The notes under the pieces are model-generated. The model was not told the origin of the DNA, did no database searches, and was given only the letters and a program-made list of their open reading frames with translations. 49,063 bases of DNA from Halorubrum ezzemoulense DSM 17463 (GTDB lineage Archaea > Halobacteriota > Halobacteria > Halobacteriales > Haloferacaceae): assembly GCF_002114285.1 (NCBI RefSeq), contig NZ_NEDJ01000023.1, forward strand, positions 1 to 49,063, read 5' to 3'. Below, piece by piece: positions 23,130 through 32,691 of the stretch (position 1 is its first letter; the number at the start of each line of letters is the position of its first letter). A program made the translations under genes and the position numbers.

Positions 23130-23582
23130 CTATCGGGTCCGGGTCGACTGCTCCGGTTCGGGCTCGGGGTCGCCGGCCGGGGCTCGGTCACCGCTCGCCG
23201 CGTCCTCGCGGTACAGCCGGAGGATCTCCTCTAAGAGGACCGCGTGCCGATCACCGGGGACGTACTGGTGGTCGATGAAGTCCTCGGCGTCGCTGAACTT
23301 CTCCCGGAGCGCGAGCTTCCGCACGAACGCGACGGACTCGAAGAACGGGGGGCCGTCGGTCTCCTCGTCCGCGCCCAGCGTCCGGTCCGCGTCCGGGATC
23401 ACCTCGGACTCGATCGCCTCGTAGTCGATCGTCTCCGGGTCGTACTCGTCGAGGGTCCGGGAGAGCACGTAGTCGGCCGAGAAGCGGTAGAACTCCGACT
23501 TGCTCTCGAACTGCCCCTCGTCGACGAGCGATTCGATCTCCTCGACCACCGACTCGGGAAACCGGACCGTGCTCTTCACCAT
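23130..23582 (-). CDS. Ribbon-helix-helix regulator with C-terminal extension
   Basis: 150 residues. Residues 3-45 match the CopG/MetJ-type ribbon-helix-helix (STVRFPESVVEEIESLVDEG, then FESKSEFYRFSADYVL). The remaining 100 residues are acidic and helical and end in a disordered Pro/Glu tail. Such proteins bind DNA as dimers through the N-terminal ribbon. The target is unknown. It is convergent with the glycosylase gene. Confidence 0.85.
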   Translation of the reverse strand: MVKSTVRFPESVVEEIESLVDEGQFESKSEFYRFSADYVLSRTLDEYDPETIDYEAIESEVIPDADRTLGADEETDGPPFFESVAFVRKLALREKFSDAEDFIDHQYVPGDRHAVLLEEILRLYREDAASGDRAPAGDPEPEPEQSTRTR

Positions 23583-23660
23583 GTGTCGTGTCCTCGACAG
23601 CCTCGGTCTTATACTTTTGTCAGACGCGCGTGAGCCAGATTTCGGCGGCGCCGGACGGGT

Positions 23661-25016
23661 CTACTCCTCCTCTTCGAGGATTTCGCCCGCCTCGTCGCGC
23701 TCGGCCTCGTCTCTGTCGGCGCGCCGCCGCACGTCGACTCGGTAGTCAGTGAGGATGTCGCGGCCGAGCAGCAGCGGGTACTCCATGTGCTCGCGGTCCT
23801 CGACGCTCGCGGTGACGGTGTGCTGGTTGCCGCCGATACCGATGACGAGGTCGACGACCGGCCGGGCCTTCCCGCCCTTCACGCTGCCCGACTTGACCCG
23901 GGTCATGCTCTTGATCGGACCCGCACCGATCTCGGCGGCCAACTGGGTGTCGATGCTCGTCCGGGTCGCGCCCGTGTCCGACTTCGCGAGCGCCTGCGTC
24001 GAGCCGGAGGTGCCCGTGACGACGACCTCCTCGATGTAGCCGATGTCGGGCTGCTCGGAGGGGGTCGGCTTCGGCGCGGGCGCGCAGGACGGCCGCGAGT
24101 CGTCGAGGGTCGCGGCGACGCGCTCGACCGCCTCGTCCTCGACCTCGCCGCCGACCGTCTCGATCGCCAGCTTCGCGATGTGCGGGGCCGGGCTGGTGCC
24201 GGTCGCCTCGAACAGCCCCTTGAACCCGGCCGTGGGGTTCACTTCGAGGACGTACCAGCCGTCGTACCCCTCGACGAGGTCGACCCCGGCGTAGTCGAGC
24301 CCCATCACCTCGGCCGCGTAGAGGGCGGTGTCGGCGGCCTCCTGCGGCATGTCGTCGGTGGCGTCCTCCACCGCGCCGCCCAGCGCGACGTTGGTGCGCC
24401 AGTCGCCCTCGGGCGCGTAGCGGTACATCGACCCGACGATCTCGTCGCCGACGACGTACACCCGCAGGTCGCGGTGCTTCTCGTCGTCGCGGTCGATGAG
24501 CCGCTGGAGGAACGCCTGCCGGTTGCCGACCTTCGGGTTCACGCGCTCGGTCAGGTCGACCTTCCACGTCCCGCCGCCGTGGGTGCCGATCGCGGTCTTA
24601 TACACGCCCACGTCGCCGAACCGCTCGCGGCCCTCGTTGAGGCGGTCGTTCGACAACGCGAGCAGCGCGTCGGGCACGCGGATGTTCCAGTCGGCGAGCG
24701 TCGCCGCCGTCGCGAACTTGTGGATCGACGCCAGCACCGCGTTCGGCTCGTTCAGCATCGGCCGGATGCGCTCGAACGTCGCCGCCAGCCCGAGCAGCTC
24801 CGCGGGCTGGTCGGTGTTCGATAAGAGCAGGCGGTTCGCGATCACGTCGACCGCGGGCTCGACCGCCACCTCGCCGTCCTCGACGCTCACCGCGGCGTTC
24901 TCCTCGCGGAGCCACACCGGCTCGTGGCCGAGGTCCTCGACGGCGTTACAGATCGCCTTCGTCTCCTTGCTGTTGTGCAGCGACAACACTCCCACCCGAA
25001 CCGAGTCCGAACTCAT
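23661..25016 (-). CDS. RimK-like ATP-grasp ligase fused to a RimB-like domain
   Basis: 451 residues from the ATG at 25016; a TATA-like TTTTATG (25039-25045) 23 bases upstream selects this start over an upstream codon at 25040. Residues about 1-290 are a RimK-type ATP-grasp ligase, with GTHGGGTWKVDL and GWYVLEVNPTAGFKG for ATP and metal binding. Residues about 330-435 match the retropepsin-like RimB/ATP-dependent zinc protease fold (IEEVVVTGTSGS, AKSDTGATRTSI, LLLGRDIL). In bacteria RimK adds glutamates to a protein and RimB trims them. The divergent M14 deacylase next door completes a recurring haloarchaeal group. The target protein is unknown. Confidence 0.9.
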   Translation of the reverse strand: MSSDSVRVGVLSLHNSKETKAICNAVEDLGHEPVWLREENAAVSVEDGEVAVEPAVDVIANRLLLSNTDQPAELLGLAATFERIRPMLNEPNAVLASIHKFATAATLADWNIRVPDALLALSNDRLNEGRERFGDVGVYKTAIGTHGGGTWKVDLTERVNPKVGNRQAFLQRLIDRDDEKHRDLRVYVVGDEIVGSMYRYAPEGDWRTNVALGGAVEDATDDMPQEAADTALYAAEVMGLDYAGVDLVEGYDGWYVLEVNPTAGFKGLFEATGTSPAPHIAKLAIETVGGEVEDEAVERVAATLDDSRPSCAPAPKPTPSEQPDIGYIEEVVVTGTSGSTQALAKSDTGATRTSIDTQLAAEIGAGPIKSMTRVKSGSVKGGKARPVVDLVIGIGGNQHTVTASVEDREHMEYPLLLGRDILTDYRVDVRRRADRDEAERDEAGEILEEEE

Positions 25017-25126
25017 ACCTCTCACTGCGCGGGCCGACATAAAAGACGCCCCGATCGTTTCGGCCGGACGAGATCCGGAGTCTCCGGGTCGCCATATATA
25101 TACCCGACGCCGCGCTCCGGTCTGCC
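25017..25126. promoter_or_regulatory. Divergent promoter region
   Basis: The plus-strand TATATATA (25095-25102) is 25 bases upstream of the deacylase ATG at 25127. The minus-strand TTTTATG (25039-25045) is 23 bases upstream of the RimK-like ATG at 25016. Both fit leaderless transcripts. Confidence 0.65.
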
Positions 25127-26170
25127 ATGAGCGAGGACCGGGCGTTCACGTACAACGGCGGGGCGGTGCCGCCCGGCGAAACGCAGAACATCCGCTACGG
25201 CATCAGCGAGACGTACCCCGGCGACCCCGTCCGTATCCCGGTCACGATCGTCAACGGGGAGCGCGATGGGCCGACCGCCTTCCTGACCGCGGCCGCCCAC
25301 GGCGACGAACTCAACGGAATCGAGGTCGTCCGCGAGGTCGCCCACGAGTGGGACCTCTCGGCGCTTTCGGGCACGCTCGTCTGTCTCCCCGTCCTCAACG
25401 TGCCCGGCTTCCTCGCCCAGCAGCGGTACCTCCCCGTCTACGACCGCGACCTGAACCGGTCGTTCCCCGGGAAGCCCGGGTCGACCAGCTCGAAGCGGAT
25501 GGCCCACCGGATCTACGAGAACTTCATCGCGCCGTGCGACTTCGGGCTCGACTTCCACACCTCCACCCGCGGCCGGACGAACATGCTCCACGTCCGCGCA
25601 GACATGACCGACGAGTCGGTGTACCGGCTCGCGATGGCGTTCGGCTCGAAGGTGATCATCGACAGCGACGGGCCGAGCGGCACGCTCCGCGGCGAGGCGA
25701 CCGACGCCGACATCCCCACGATCACGATCGAGATGGGGGAGGCCCACCGGTTCCAGCGCCCGCTCATCGACGACGCGCTCGACGGCGTCAAATCCGTCTT
25801 CGCGGAGTACGGACTCCTGGAGACCGACACGGTTCGCTGGCCCGGCTGGCGCACCGTTGTCGCCGGGGCGGGCGAGAAGACGTGGCTGCGCGCCGACTCC
25901 GGCGGCATCGTCGACACCCACTTCGAGAGCGGCTCGCTCGTCCGCGAGGGCGAGCGCATCGCGACGATCACCAACCCGTTCAAGGAGGACGCGGTCGCGG
26001 TGGAGGCCCCGTTCACCGGGCTCCTGATCGGCCTGCTGGAGAACCCGGTCGTCTACCCCGGGAACCCCCTGTGTCACCTCGTCGAGATCGGTGAGTCGAC
26101 CCGTCGGGCGATCGAGGCCGGCAGCGCGCCGAAGCCCGTCGGCCAACCGACGCCGACGGTCGGGAAGTGA
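25127..26170 (+). CDS. M14-family succinylglutamate desuccinylase/aspartoacylase-like
   Basis: 347 residues. The zinc site reads AAHGDELNG (His and Glu of the HxxE motif, about residues 59-62), with the second His in DFGLDFHTST (about 147), and the catalytic Glu probably in TITIEMGE. The C-terminal third (about 240-347) is a beta-rich domain with ADSGGIVDTHFESG, as in AstE/AspA relatives. The family hydrolyses N-acyl amino acids; the substrate here is not known. The divergent RimK-RimB gene suggests a role in processing glutamylated or acylated proteins or peptides. Confidence 0.9.
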   Translation: MSEDRAFTYNGGAVPPGETQNIRYGISETYPGDPVRIPVTIVNGERDGPTAFLTAAAHGDELNGIEVVREVAHEWDLSALSGTLVCLPVLNVPGFLAQQRYLPVYDRDLNRSFPGKPGSTSSKRMAHRIYENFIAPCDFGLDFHTSTRGRTNMLHVRADMTDESVYRLAMAFGSKVIIDSDGPSGTLRGEATDADIPTITIEMGEAHRFQRPLIDDALDGVKSVFAEYGLLETDTVRWPGWRTVVAGAGEKTWLRADSGGIVDTHFESGSLVREGERIATITNPFKEDAVAVEAPFTGLLIGLLENPVVYPGNPLCHLVEIGESTRRAIEAGSAPKPVGQPTPTVGK

Positions 26171-26241
26171 GGTCGCCCTCTGTGGTCGACGGGTCGCGCT
26201 CTGGGTTCGTACGTCGCCGTCGTGGCCGTGACACCGACCCG

Positions 26242-26757
26242 TCACCCCTCGCCGAGCCGCTCCCGTAGCCCGACCGCGGCCCCGGCGACAACCGCGAGGA
26301 AGCCGCCGAGGAACGCCACCGGCTGGAGGACGACCCGCTGGGCGACGACGGCGCCCGGCTCGCGCTCGACGGTCCGGGTCCAGAACTCGTACCGCTCGCC
26401 GTCGAGCTCGACGATCAGCAGTCCGTCGCCGAGCGTCGGGTCGGTCGGGTACGACAGCGAGTCGACGCGCTCGTCGGGGCTCTCGACGCCGAACGCGCCC
26501 TCGGGGGCGTCGCGGGCGCGGTCGAACGCCGCGCGGGCGGCGGGGTCAAGGTCGGCGTACGCGACGACGGCGTTCGAGTCGTCGAGACCTTCGTCGGTCG
26601 GAGCGTCGAGACCCACCGACGACCCGGCGGTCACCGACCGAACGGTGTGGGTGTAGGCCGGGTCGGCCTCGCCGACCGAGACCGGGAGGAACAGCGGGTT
26701 CGCCATCAGGAGGACGCCGAGCGCGACGAGCGCGGCGGCCGCGAGCGGGGCGCGCAT
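26242..26757 (-). CDS. Exported/membrane protein of unknown function
   Basis: 171 residues. An N-terminal hydrophobic segment (about 4-27) and a C-terminal one (about 143-163) enclose an acidic extracytoplasmic domain. No family motif is recognised. It lies 97 bases upstream of the end of the site-2 protease gene and on the same strand, but the gap makes a common transcript uncertain. Confidence 0.75.
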   Translation of the reverse strand: MRAPLAAAALVALGVLLMANPLFLPVSVGEADPAYTHTVRSVTAGSSVGLDAPTDEGLDDSNAVVAYADLDPAARAAFDRARDAPEGAFGVESPDERVDSLSYPTDPTLGDGLLIVELDGERYEFWTRTVEREPGAVVAQRVVLQPVAFLGGFLAVVAGAAVGLRERLGEG

Positions 26758-26854
26758 ACGCTGCTTTCGGCGGGCCGGGAGTTGAGCCTTTCCGAGCCGC
26801 GCGGCCGGCCGCAGCCGAACAGCTCCGCCACCGGCCGAGACGTGGCGCCGGGCC

Positions 26855-28756
26855 TCAGATCAGCCCGAGCGCCGTGAGGATCTGGTTGCCGAAGATCATC
26901 GCGATCAGTCCGGTCAGCATGACGAGGCCGGACGAGACCGTGATCGTCCGCACCGCGGCGTGCCGGTCGCTGATCGGGACCCGGCTGATCACCGCCTCGG
27001 CGACCATCCGGAGGATGCGGCCGCCGTCGAGCGGGAACGCCGGCAGGCAGTTGAACAGCGCCAGCTGGATGTTGATCCACCCCGACCAGAACAGGAGGTT
27101 CGCGAGCAGGAACGTCCCGCCGCCGAGCACCGCGAGCGGCCCCTCGACAACGAAAAAGTTGGTCAGGTCGCCGGTGAACCCCGCGAAGTTGAACGGGAGC
27201 CCGAACAGGCTGCCGAGCGGCAGGATGAGCGCGACGAACACCAAGCCGAGCGGCGAGTCGGTGACCCCGCCGAGCGGGACGCCGCCGGCGGTCCCCTCGC
27301 CCCCGTCGCCGCCGAGCAGTTCGAGGTACGCGCCGGCGGGGTACTCGGTGACGCCCACGTCGTCGAGCGCGAGCCCGCTCGTCCCGGGGAAGACGCTGAC
27401 GCCGACGAAGCCGCCGTCGCGGTTCGGGTGGGCGTCGAGTTCGACCTCGTACGTGTCGCGTTCGCCGTCAGCGTCGTAGACGGTGACGGGGACGGTCTCC
27501 CCCGGCTCGCGCTCGCCGAGGACCGCGGAGAGCGCCCCGTTGTCGACGACGCGCTCGCCGTCGACCGAGACGATCGTCAGCGGCTCGCCGAGGGCGGCGC
27601 CCGCGTCGTGGATCGGCCCGTCCTCCTGAACCCCGACGACGTACGCGCCGATCGGCACGTCCGGGACGGTGACGGCGGCCTCGCCGTCGGCCGTTTCGAC
27701 GCCCGAGGCGTCCTCGGCGCCGGGCGCGTCGCGGACCTGGTCGACGACGGTCGCGTTGCCGGTCACCGTCAGCGCGGCGCGCTCGTCGTCGCCGACCGCG
27801 GCGAAGAGGTCCGACTCGGTCGCGACCGGCTCGCCGTTCACCGCCGCGATCGTCACCGGTGCGCCCTCGATCCTCACACCGAGGGGGTTGCCGCCGGCGG
27901 ACCCGACCACCTGTAGCTCGCGGTCGACCCGCACCGTCTCCCGCGCGTCGCCGTCGTCGACCGTGAGCGCAACCGAGTCGCCGGCGTCGGCGATCGCCGA
28001 CTCGAACTCGGCGCTCGTCTCGATCGGCGTTCCGGCGACCTCGACGACCCGGTCGCCCTGCGAGATGTCGGCCGCGGCCGCCGGGGAGCCGGGGTTGACC
28101 TCGCCGACCGCGTAGCCCGCCGCGGGCGAGATGGCGCCGACCACGGGGCCGAAGAGGAGCGCGAAGACGACGATCGTGAGGACGGTGTTCGCGGTGACGC
28201 CGGCAGCGAACATCCGTGCGCGCGCGCCGCGAGACGCCTCCTGCGTCGCCTCCTCGTCCGGTTCGACGAACGCGCCCACCGGGAGCAGCGCGAAGAAGAC
28301 GAGTCCCATCGAGTCGATGTCGATGCCCTCGACCCGGCAGAGGAGCCCGTGTGCCCCCTCGTGGATCACCATCGCAGCCCCGAGCCCGGCGACGATCTCC
28401 GGCGCGACCGACAGGGGAAGGAAGTCGTTGACGCCGGGGATGATGAGGAAGTTCTGCGGCTGCTGGATCGCGGCGGGCTGTGCGTTCGTGAACGCCGACA
28501 TCGCCGACGAGAGGATGAGCGCGAACGACGCCACCATCGCCACCAAGGCCCCGCCGAGGCCGAGGTTGGCGACCGCGCGCCAGAACCGCTTCGGCGCCGC
28601 CAGTCGGCCGAGGAAGGCGCGCCCGCGGAGGGTCCGGAGCGTCAACACCGGTCCGGAGATCCTGACCGCGTCCGGGAGGATCCCCTCGTTCCGCAGCCAC
28701 CTCGCGACCGCGGAGTACGCGAGGACCCCCGTCAGCACCCAGAACAACGTGTTCAT
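26855..28756 (-). CDS. Site-2 protease-like M50 membrane metalloprotease
   Basis: 633 residues from the ATG at 28756; upstream in-frame codons exist but lack membrane topology or homology. Several membrane segments carry HEGAH (132-136, zinc site) and the second zinc motif FPLDGGRIL near the C-terminus. Between them are two PDZ-like regions (about 200-300 and 380-460; SPAAAADISQGDRVVEVAG is typical). It cleaves membrane-embedded substrates such as anchored regulators. The long PDZ-containing insert is usual for haloarchaeal members. Confidence 0.93.
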   Translation of the reverse strand: MNTLFWVLTGVLAYSAVARWLRNEGILPDAVRISGPVLTLRTLRGRAFLGRLAAPKRFWRAVANLGLGGALVAMVASFALILSSAMSAFTNAQPAAIQQPQNFLIIPGVNDFLPLSVAPEIVAGLGAAMVIHEGAHGLLCRVEGIDIDSMGLVFFALLPVGAFVEPDEEATQEASRGARARMFAAGVTANTVLTIVVFALLFGPVVGAISPAAGYAVGEVNPGSPAAAADISQGDRVVEVAGTPIETSAEFESAIADAGDSVALTVDDGDARETVRVDRELQVVGSAGGNPLGVRIEGAPVTIAAVNGEPVATESDLFAAVGDDERAALTVTGNATVVDQVRDAPGAEDASGVETADGEAAVTVPDVPIGAYVVGVQEDGPIHDAGAALGEPLTIVSVDGERVVDNGALSAVLGEREPGETVPVTVYDADGERDTYEVELDAHPNRDGGFVGVSVFPGTSGLALDDVGVTEYPAGAYLELLGGDGGEGTAGGVPLGGVTDSPLGLVFVALILPLGSLFGLPFNFAGFTGDLTNFFVVEGPLAVLGGGTFLLANLLFWSGWINIQLALFNCLPAFPLDGGRILRMVAEAVISRVPISDRHAAVRTITVSSGLVMLTGLIAMIFGNQILTALGLI

Positions 28757-28888
28757 TACCACACCGTTGGGCTCGCCCGCTCGTAAGGGGTTCGGTTCCC
28801 GGAACCCTCGGCCGCACCGCGCGCACCGATACGGCCCGCCGCGGCCGTCGGGGAGGACTGATACGCGTCCGGTGCGTGCGTCGGACCG

Positions 28889-29374
28889 ATGGCCGACGCC
28901 GACCGGTCCCACGCCGCAGACGCACAGCCCGCGCGCCGACGGCCCGATCCCGTCGAGTCGGACGCCGCCGAACGCTCGCTCGCGCCCCTCATGGGCGCGG
29001 CGTACGTTACCGCCGGGGTCGCCCACTTCCTGATCCCGGATCGGTTCGCGGAGGCGATCCCGCCGTCGTTCTCCCGGCCCGTCGGGCTGGTGTACCTCTC
29101 CGGGATCGCCGAGATACTCCTCGGGGTCGGCGTCGCGATACCGCGGACGCGGCGCCCGTCCGCGTGGGGGATCGTCGCCCTCCTCCTCGCCGTGTTTCCG
29201 GCGAACGTCCACCTCGCCCGGCGCGACACCCTCGACGACCTCCTCCCGGACCGACTCGTCGCTCCGGCGCGGCTCGCGGCGCTGGTCCGCCTGCCGTTTC
29301 AGGGCGTCCTGATCGCCTGGGCGCTGCGGTACGCGCGCGACGACGACCCGTTGGAGCCGTGTTCGGAAGCGTAG
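28889..29374 (+). CDS. DoxX-like membrane protein
   Basis: 161 residues. A disordered N-terminal tail (1-30) precedes four hydrophobic segments, with AYVTAGVAHFLIPDRFAE and GIAEILLGVGVAIP typical of the DoxX family of small four-helix membrane proteins. Their function in archaea is unclear; some relatives are linked to quinone reduction or redox homeostasis. The gene is divergent from the site-2 protease gene. Confidence 0.8.
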   Translation: MADADRSHAADAQPARRRPDPVESDAAERSLAPLMGAAYVTAGVAHFLIPDRFAEAIPPSFSRPVGLVYLSGIAEILLGVGVAIPRTRRPSAWGIVALLLAVFPANVHLARRDTLDDLLPDRLVAPARLAALVRLPFQGVLIAWALRYARDDDPLEPCSEA

Positions 29375-29440
29375 TTCCGGAGCGATCGAGGTCCCGCCGC
29401 GAACTCAACACCCAAGTGCCCCCCGGTACAAGCGTGACTC

Positions 29441-29680
29441 ATGATGGCGCTCATCGACTTCGTCTCCCGGCTGGTCGGCGACGTCGGGCGGTTCGTCGAC
29501 ATCTTCCTGAACGACCTCATCCTCGGCGCCGGCGACCCGCTGTCGGCGCTGCTCGTCCTCGTCGGACAGGTCCTGATTATCGCTTCCGTCGGCGCGCTGG
29601 GCTACGCCGCCGTCGGCGCGCTGCTCGGTGAGATTGGCGTGAACCTGCCCTCGCTCGGCGGACGCGGGCGCTCGGAGTAG
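29441..29680 (+). CDS. Small membrane protein
   Basis: 79 residues with one or two hydrophobic segments (about 20-33 and 35-67) and a short Arg-rich tail. The ATG at 29441 is followed by a second ATG, either of which may start it. Conserved small haloarchaeal proteins of this type exist, but no function is known. Confidence 0.65.
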   Translation: MMALIDFVSRLVGDVGRFVDIFLNDLILGAGDPLSALLVLVGQVLIIASVGALGYAAVGALLGEIGVNLPSLGGRGRSE

Positions 29681-29757
29681 TCGGCGGCGCCGGTCGCCGA
29701 CCTCGTCGCGCCCAGACCGTCCTCAGTCGTCGTCAGCACCGATCGCCGACCGCGTCC

Positions 29758-31506
29758 TCAGTCGTCGTCGGCGCCCGTCGCCGACCGCACCTCGGCGCCG
29801 GCCCCCGGACCGTCGACGGTTTCGGCACCGTCGCCCCCGTCGGGAACCTCGAACTCGTTCAGCCGCGCCAACAGGTCGTCGGACCGGTCCGAGAGCGTGT
29901 GGACCCGGCCGGTCACCTCGGAGACGGTCGCGGTCTGCTCCTCGGCCGCGGCCGCGACGGTCTCCGCCTCGGTCGCGGTCTGTCGGCTCACGGAGGCGAC
30001 GCCGTCGACCATGTCGACGACCTCCTGCGTGGTGCGCGCCTGGTCGTCGGTCGCGTCGCTGATCTCTTGGACCGTCTCGTCGACGCTCGTCACATCCTCG
30101 CCGACGCCCTCGAACTCCCGCAGCGTCGCCTCGATCGTCTCGACCCCCTCGGCTACCTGGGCCTCCATCGCCTCGGCGTCGGCGGCGGTCTCCGCCGACG
30201 CGGTCTGGACCTCCTCGATCCGCCCGGAGATCTCCCCCGCCGACTCGCGCGTCTCCTCGGCGAGCGACTTCACCTCGTCGGCGACGACCGCGAACCCGTC
30301 GCCGGAGCCGTCGGCGCGCGCCGCCTCGATGGAGGCGTTCAGCGCGAGCAGGTTGGTCTCCTCCGCGATTTCGTCTATCACGGCCGCGATCTCGTCGATC
30401 TCGCCGACCCGGTCCGCGAGGTCCGTGACCGCGGCCGCCGTCTCGCCGATCCGCGTCTCCAGCGTCTCAAGCTCCGCGATCGCCTCGGCCGCCTCCTCGC
30501 GGCCGGAGCGACCGCGTTCGGCGGCGTCGCGCGCGGTCTCGGCCGCGTCGTCGGCGCTCGCCGCAATCTCCTCGACGGTCGCCGACAGCGTGTTCATCTC
30601 GCTCGCGATCGCCTCCAGCTCGTCCGTCTGCTCGGCCGCGCCGTCGGAGATCTCCTGGACCGAGCGCGCGACCTCGCCGCTCGCGTCGTCGACCTCGTCC
30701 ATGCTCGCGCGCACCTCGTCCGCGGCCCCGGCCACGTCGGCGGTGAACCCGCCGACCTCGCCGACCGTCTCGCCGAGCGTCGCGACGAGCCGGTTGTAGT
30801 TGTCGACGATCTCGACGTACCGGCCCTCGTCGGTCGCCAGCGCGTCCCCGTCGATGGTCGCCGTCAGGTCGCCGTCCTGCGCGCGCTCGGCGGCATCGCC
30901 GAAGGCGTCGACGAGCGCCTCCAGCTCGGTGGTGTAGGCCGCGAGGTTCTCGGCCATCTCGTCGAGCGACGCCCCGAAGGCGCCCGGGACCTCCTCGTCG
31001 AGCGCGGGGTCGTCGAACTCTTGATCGGCGAGGGCCTCCGCCTGCGCGGAGACGGTCGTGAGGTACCCGTGGACCTCGCCGAAGGCGCCGACGAGGCTCC
31101 CGATCTCGTCGGGTTGGGTCGGGTCGAGGGCGCCCGCGGCGTCGCCGCCCGACGACCCGGTCGCGTCGGGCTCACGCGCGTCGTCGATATTCCCCGCGGC
31201 GATCGCCTCCGCCTGACGCTCCAGCGCGCGTATCGGGCCGACGAAGTCCTGTCGAACGATGAGCAGCGTGTTGTAGATGGCGACGACCGCGCCGAGGAAC
31301 AGCGCCCCCGAGACGACGTACGCGGCGGTCCCCGAGATCAAAAACTGAGTGAGAAAGATGCCGACCGTGACGAGAAACTGGATGCCGACCGCCGTGACGA
31401 CCTTGCGCTCTATCGATTCGGTGACGCCGAGCGCGTCCATCGTCCGCCACAGGAGGGCCTCGTACCGCCCGCGGACACCCGGGCGGCGCTGTCGTGTCGT
31501 GGACAT
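29758..31506 (-). CDS. Methyl-accepting chemotaxis transducer
   Basis: 582 residues. Two membrane segments (about 37-58 and 62-84) with almost no loop are followed by a HAMP domain (about 86-150), a second HAMP-like stretch and a long methyl-accepting signalling domain (about 270-550). The hairpin tip [19 protein letters not shown] near 375-395 is the conserved CheA/CheW contact. There is no extracellular sensor domain, so it probably senses a cytoplasmic or membrane-borne signal, as some halobacterial Htr proteins do. The C-terminus is acidic and disordered. Confidence 0.95.
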   Translation of the reverse strand: MSTTRQRRPGVRGRYEALLWRTMDALGVTESIERKVVTAVGIQFLVTVGIFLTQFLISGTAAYVVSGALFLGAVVAIYNTLLIVRQDFVGPIRALERQAEAIAAGNIDDAREPDATGSSGGDAAGALDPTQPDEIGSLVGAFGEVHGYLTTVSAQAEALADQEFDDPALDEEVPGAFGASLDEMAENLAAYTTELEALVDAFGDAAERAQDGDLTATIDGDALATDEGRYVEIVDNYNRLVATLGETVGEVGGFTADVAGAADEVRASMDEVDDASGEVARSVQEISDGAAEQTDELEAIASEMNTLSATVEEIAASADDAAETARDAAERGRSGREEAAEAIAELETLETRIGETAAAVTDLADRVGEIDEIAAVIDEIAEETNLLALNASIEAARADGSGDGFAVVADEVKSLAEETRESAGEISGRIEEVQTASAETAADAEAMEAQVAEGVETIEATLREFEGVGEDVTSVDETVQEISDATDDQARTTQEVVDMVDGVASVSRQTATEAETVAAAAEEQTATVSEVTGRVHTLSDRSDDLLARLNEFEVPDGGDGAETVDGPGAGAEVRSATGADDD

Positions 31507-31624
31507 ACTTCGCCCTCGACGAGAACGGGTTATGAACCTCCCGCCGGCGTTATCAGCAGCGATTCTCGATTGTCAGCGGGCGAGAATCCGCCGCCAGCGT
31601 GCGTGAAAGCAGTGCGGGCGCCGC

Positions 31625-31719
31625 CGACGCGGCCCGGAACAGCCCTCGTCGACGCGGCCCGGAACAGCCCCCGTCGACGCGCCTCGGGAACCCAGTCGAC
31701 GGACCTCAGAACAGCCCGT
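31625..31719. repeat. 25-bp tandem repeat at the 3' end of mer
   Basis: Units begin at 31625, 31650, 31675 and 31697. The first two are nearly identical (CGACGCGGCCCGGAACAGCC then C); the last two are diverged. The fourth unit overlaps the last codons and stop of mer (VDGLF), so the array looks like repeated duplication of the gene end. Confidence 0.7.
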
Positions 31720-32689
31720 CGACCGCCTCGGCCGCGAGGTCGACGGCGGCCTCGAGGTCCGGGCCGAGCGGCGAGCCGACGACGAGGCCGTCGGCGTGCT
31801 CGGCGACGGCGGCGGCGCGCTCGCGGACGGTCTCGGGGGTGCCCGCCATACAGAAGGCGTCGACCATCTCGGGGGTCACGCGCTCGAAGGCGGCGGAGAA
31901 CTCGCCGGCCGAGACGCGGTCACCGATCTCGCTCGCGGCGTCGGGGTCGATCCCGTGGCGCTTCAGGACGGGCGGGGCCGCGCCCGCGGCAATGAACGCG
32001 ACCGGCGGCCGGGCGGCCTCGCGGGCGGCGGCCTCGTCCTCGGCGACCGACACCGCGGCGTAGGCGATCAGGTCGAACTCGCCCCGGCTATCGGGCCTGT
32101 CGTCGAGGCCGTCGTCGACCTGCTCGCGGGCCCACGCGAGGTCTTTCGGATGCGAGCCGTTGTACAGGAGGCCGTCGGCGTGCTTCGCGGCCATCCGACA
32201 CATGTGCGGCCCCTCGCCGCCGACGTGGACCGGGATGTCCGCGCCCTGCGGCGGCTCGTAGTTGAGCCCGGCGTCCGCGGCGTCGAAGGTGCCCTCGTGG
32301 TCGACGCGCTCTCCGGCCCAGAGCCGCTGTGCGGTCTTGAACGCCTCCAGCACCGAGCGGAGCCCGCGCTCGTCTTCGAGGCCGAGGTTGGCGAGCGTCG
32401 AGGGGTCGCCCGGGCCGAGCCCGAAGACGGCGCGCCCCTCGGAGGCCTCGTCGAGGGTCGCGACCTTCGACGCGAGCGTCACCGGGTGGGTCTCGTAGGG
32501 GTTGGCGACCCCCGGACCGAGCCGGACCGAGTCGGTGGCGGCCGCGAGCCGCGAGAGGAACGCCCACGGGTCGCGGTTGTTGTAGTGACACGTCGAGTAG
32601 ACGGCGTCGTAGCCGGCCTCCTCGGCGCGGACGCCGAGGTCGACGAGGCGAGACAGCTCGTGTTCTGGGGTGAGTTCGATTCCGAGCAT
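31706..32689 (-). CDS. mer: F420-dependent 5,10-methylenetetrahydromethanopterin reductase
   Basis: 327 residues from the ATG at 32689; a GTG upstream overlaps the previous gene. The luciferase-like TIM barrel is clear: MLGIELTPEHELSRLVDLG, VRLGPGVANPYETHP and AVFGLGPGDPSTLANLG, with MAAKHADGLLYNG later. The family moves hydride from coenzyme F420H2 to methylene-tetrahydropterin; in haloarchaea the pterin is thought to be a folate-like or methanopterin-like carrier. It starts 2 bases after the stop of cofE, the F420 ligase, so cofactor synthesis and use are co-expressed. Confidence 0.92.
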   Translation of the reverse strand: MLGIELTPEHELSRLVDLGVRAEEAGYDAVYSTCHYNNRDPWAFLSRLAAATDSVRLGPGVANPYETHPVTLASKVATLDEASEGRAVFGLGPGDPSTLANLGLEDERGLRSVLEAFKTAQRLWAGERVDHEGTFDAADAGLNYEPPQGADIPVHVGGEGPHMCRMAAKHADGLLYNGSHPKDLAWAREQVDDGLDDRPDSRGEFDLIAYAAVSVAEDEAAAREAARPPVAFIAAGAAPPVLKRHGIDPDAASEIGDRVSAGEFSAAFERVTPEMVDAFCMAGTPETVRERAAAVAEHADGLVVGSPLGPDLEAAVDLAAEAVDGLF

Positions 32690-32691
32690 GG

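Noticed and set aside
24496-26094. 532-codon plus-strand frame over the RimK/deacylase region
   Set aside because: Shadow of both real genes, Arg-rich, no motifs.
28757-29212. N-terminal extension of the site-2 protease
   Set aside because: The upstream codons are Arg/Gly-rich and overlap the divergent DoxX-like gene; the membrane protein clearly begins at 28756.
29899-31995. 698-codon plus-strand frame opposite the chemotaxis transducer
   Set aside because: Antisense shadow with Arg/Leu-rich repeats; the transducer frame has full domain structure.
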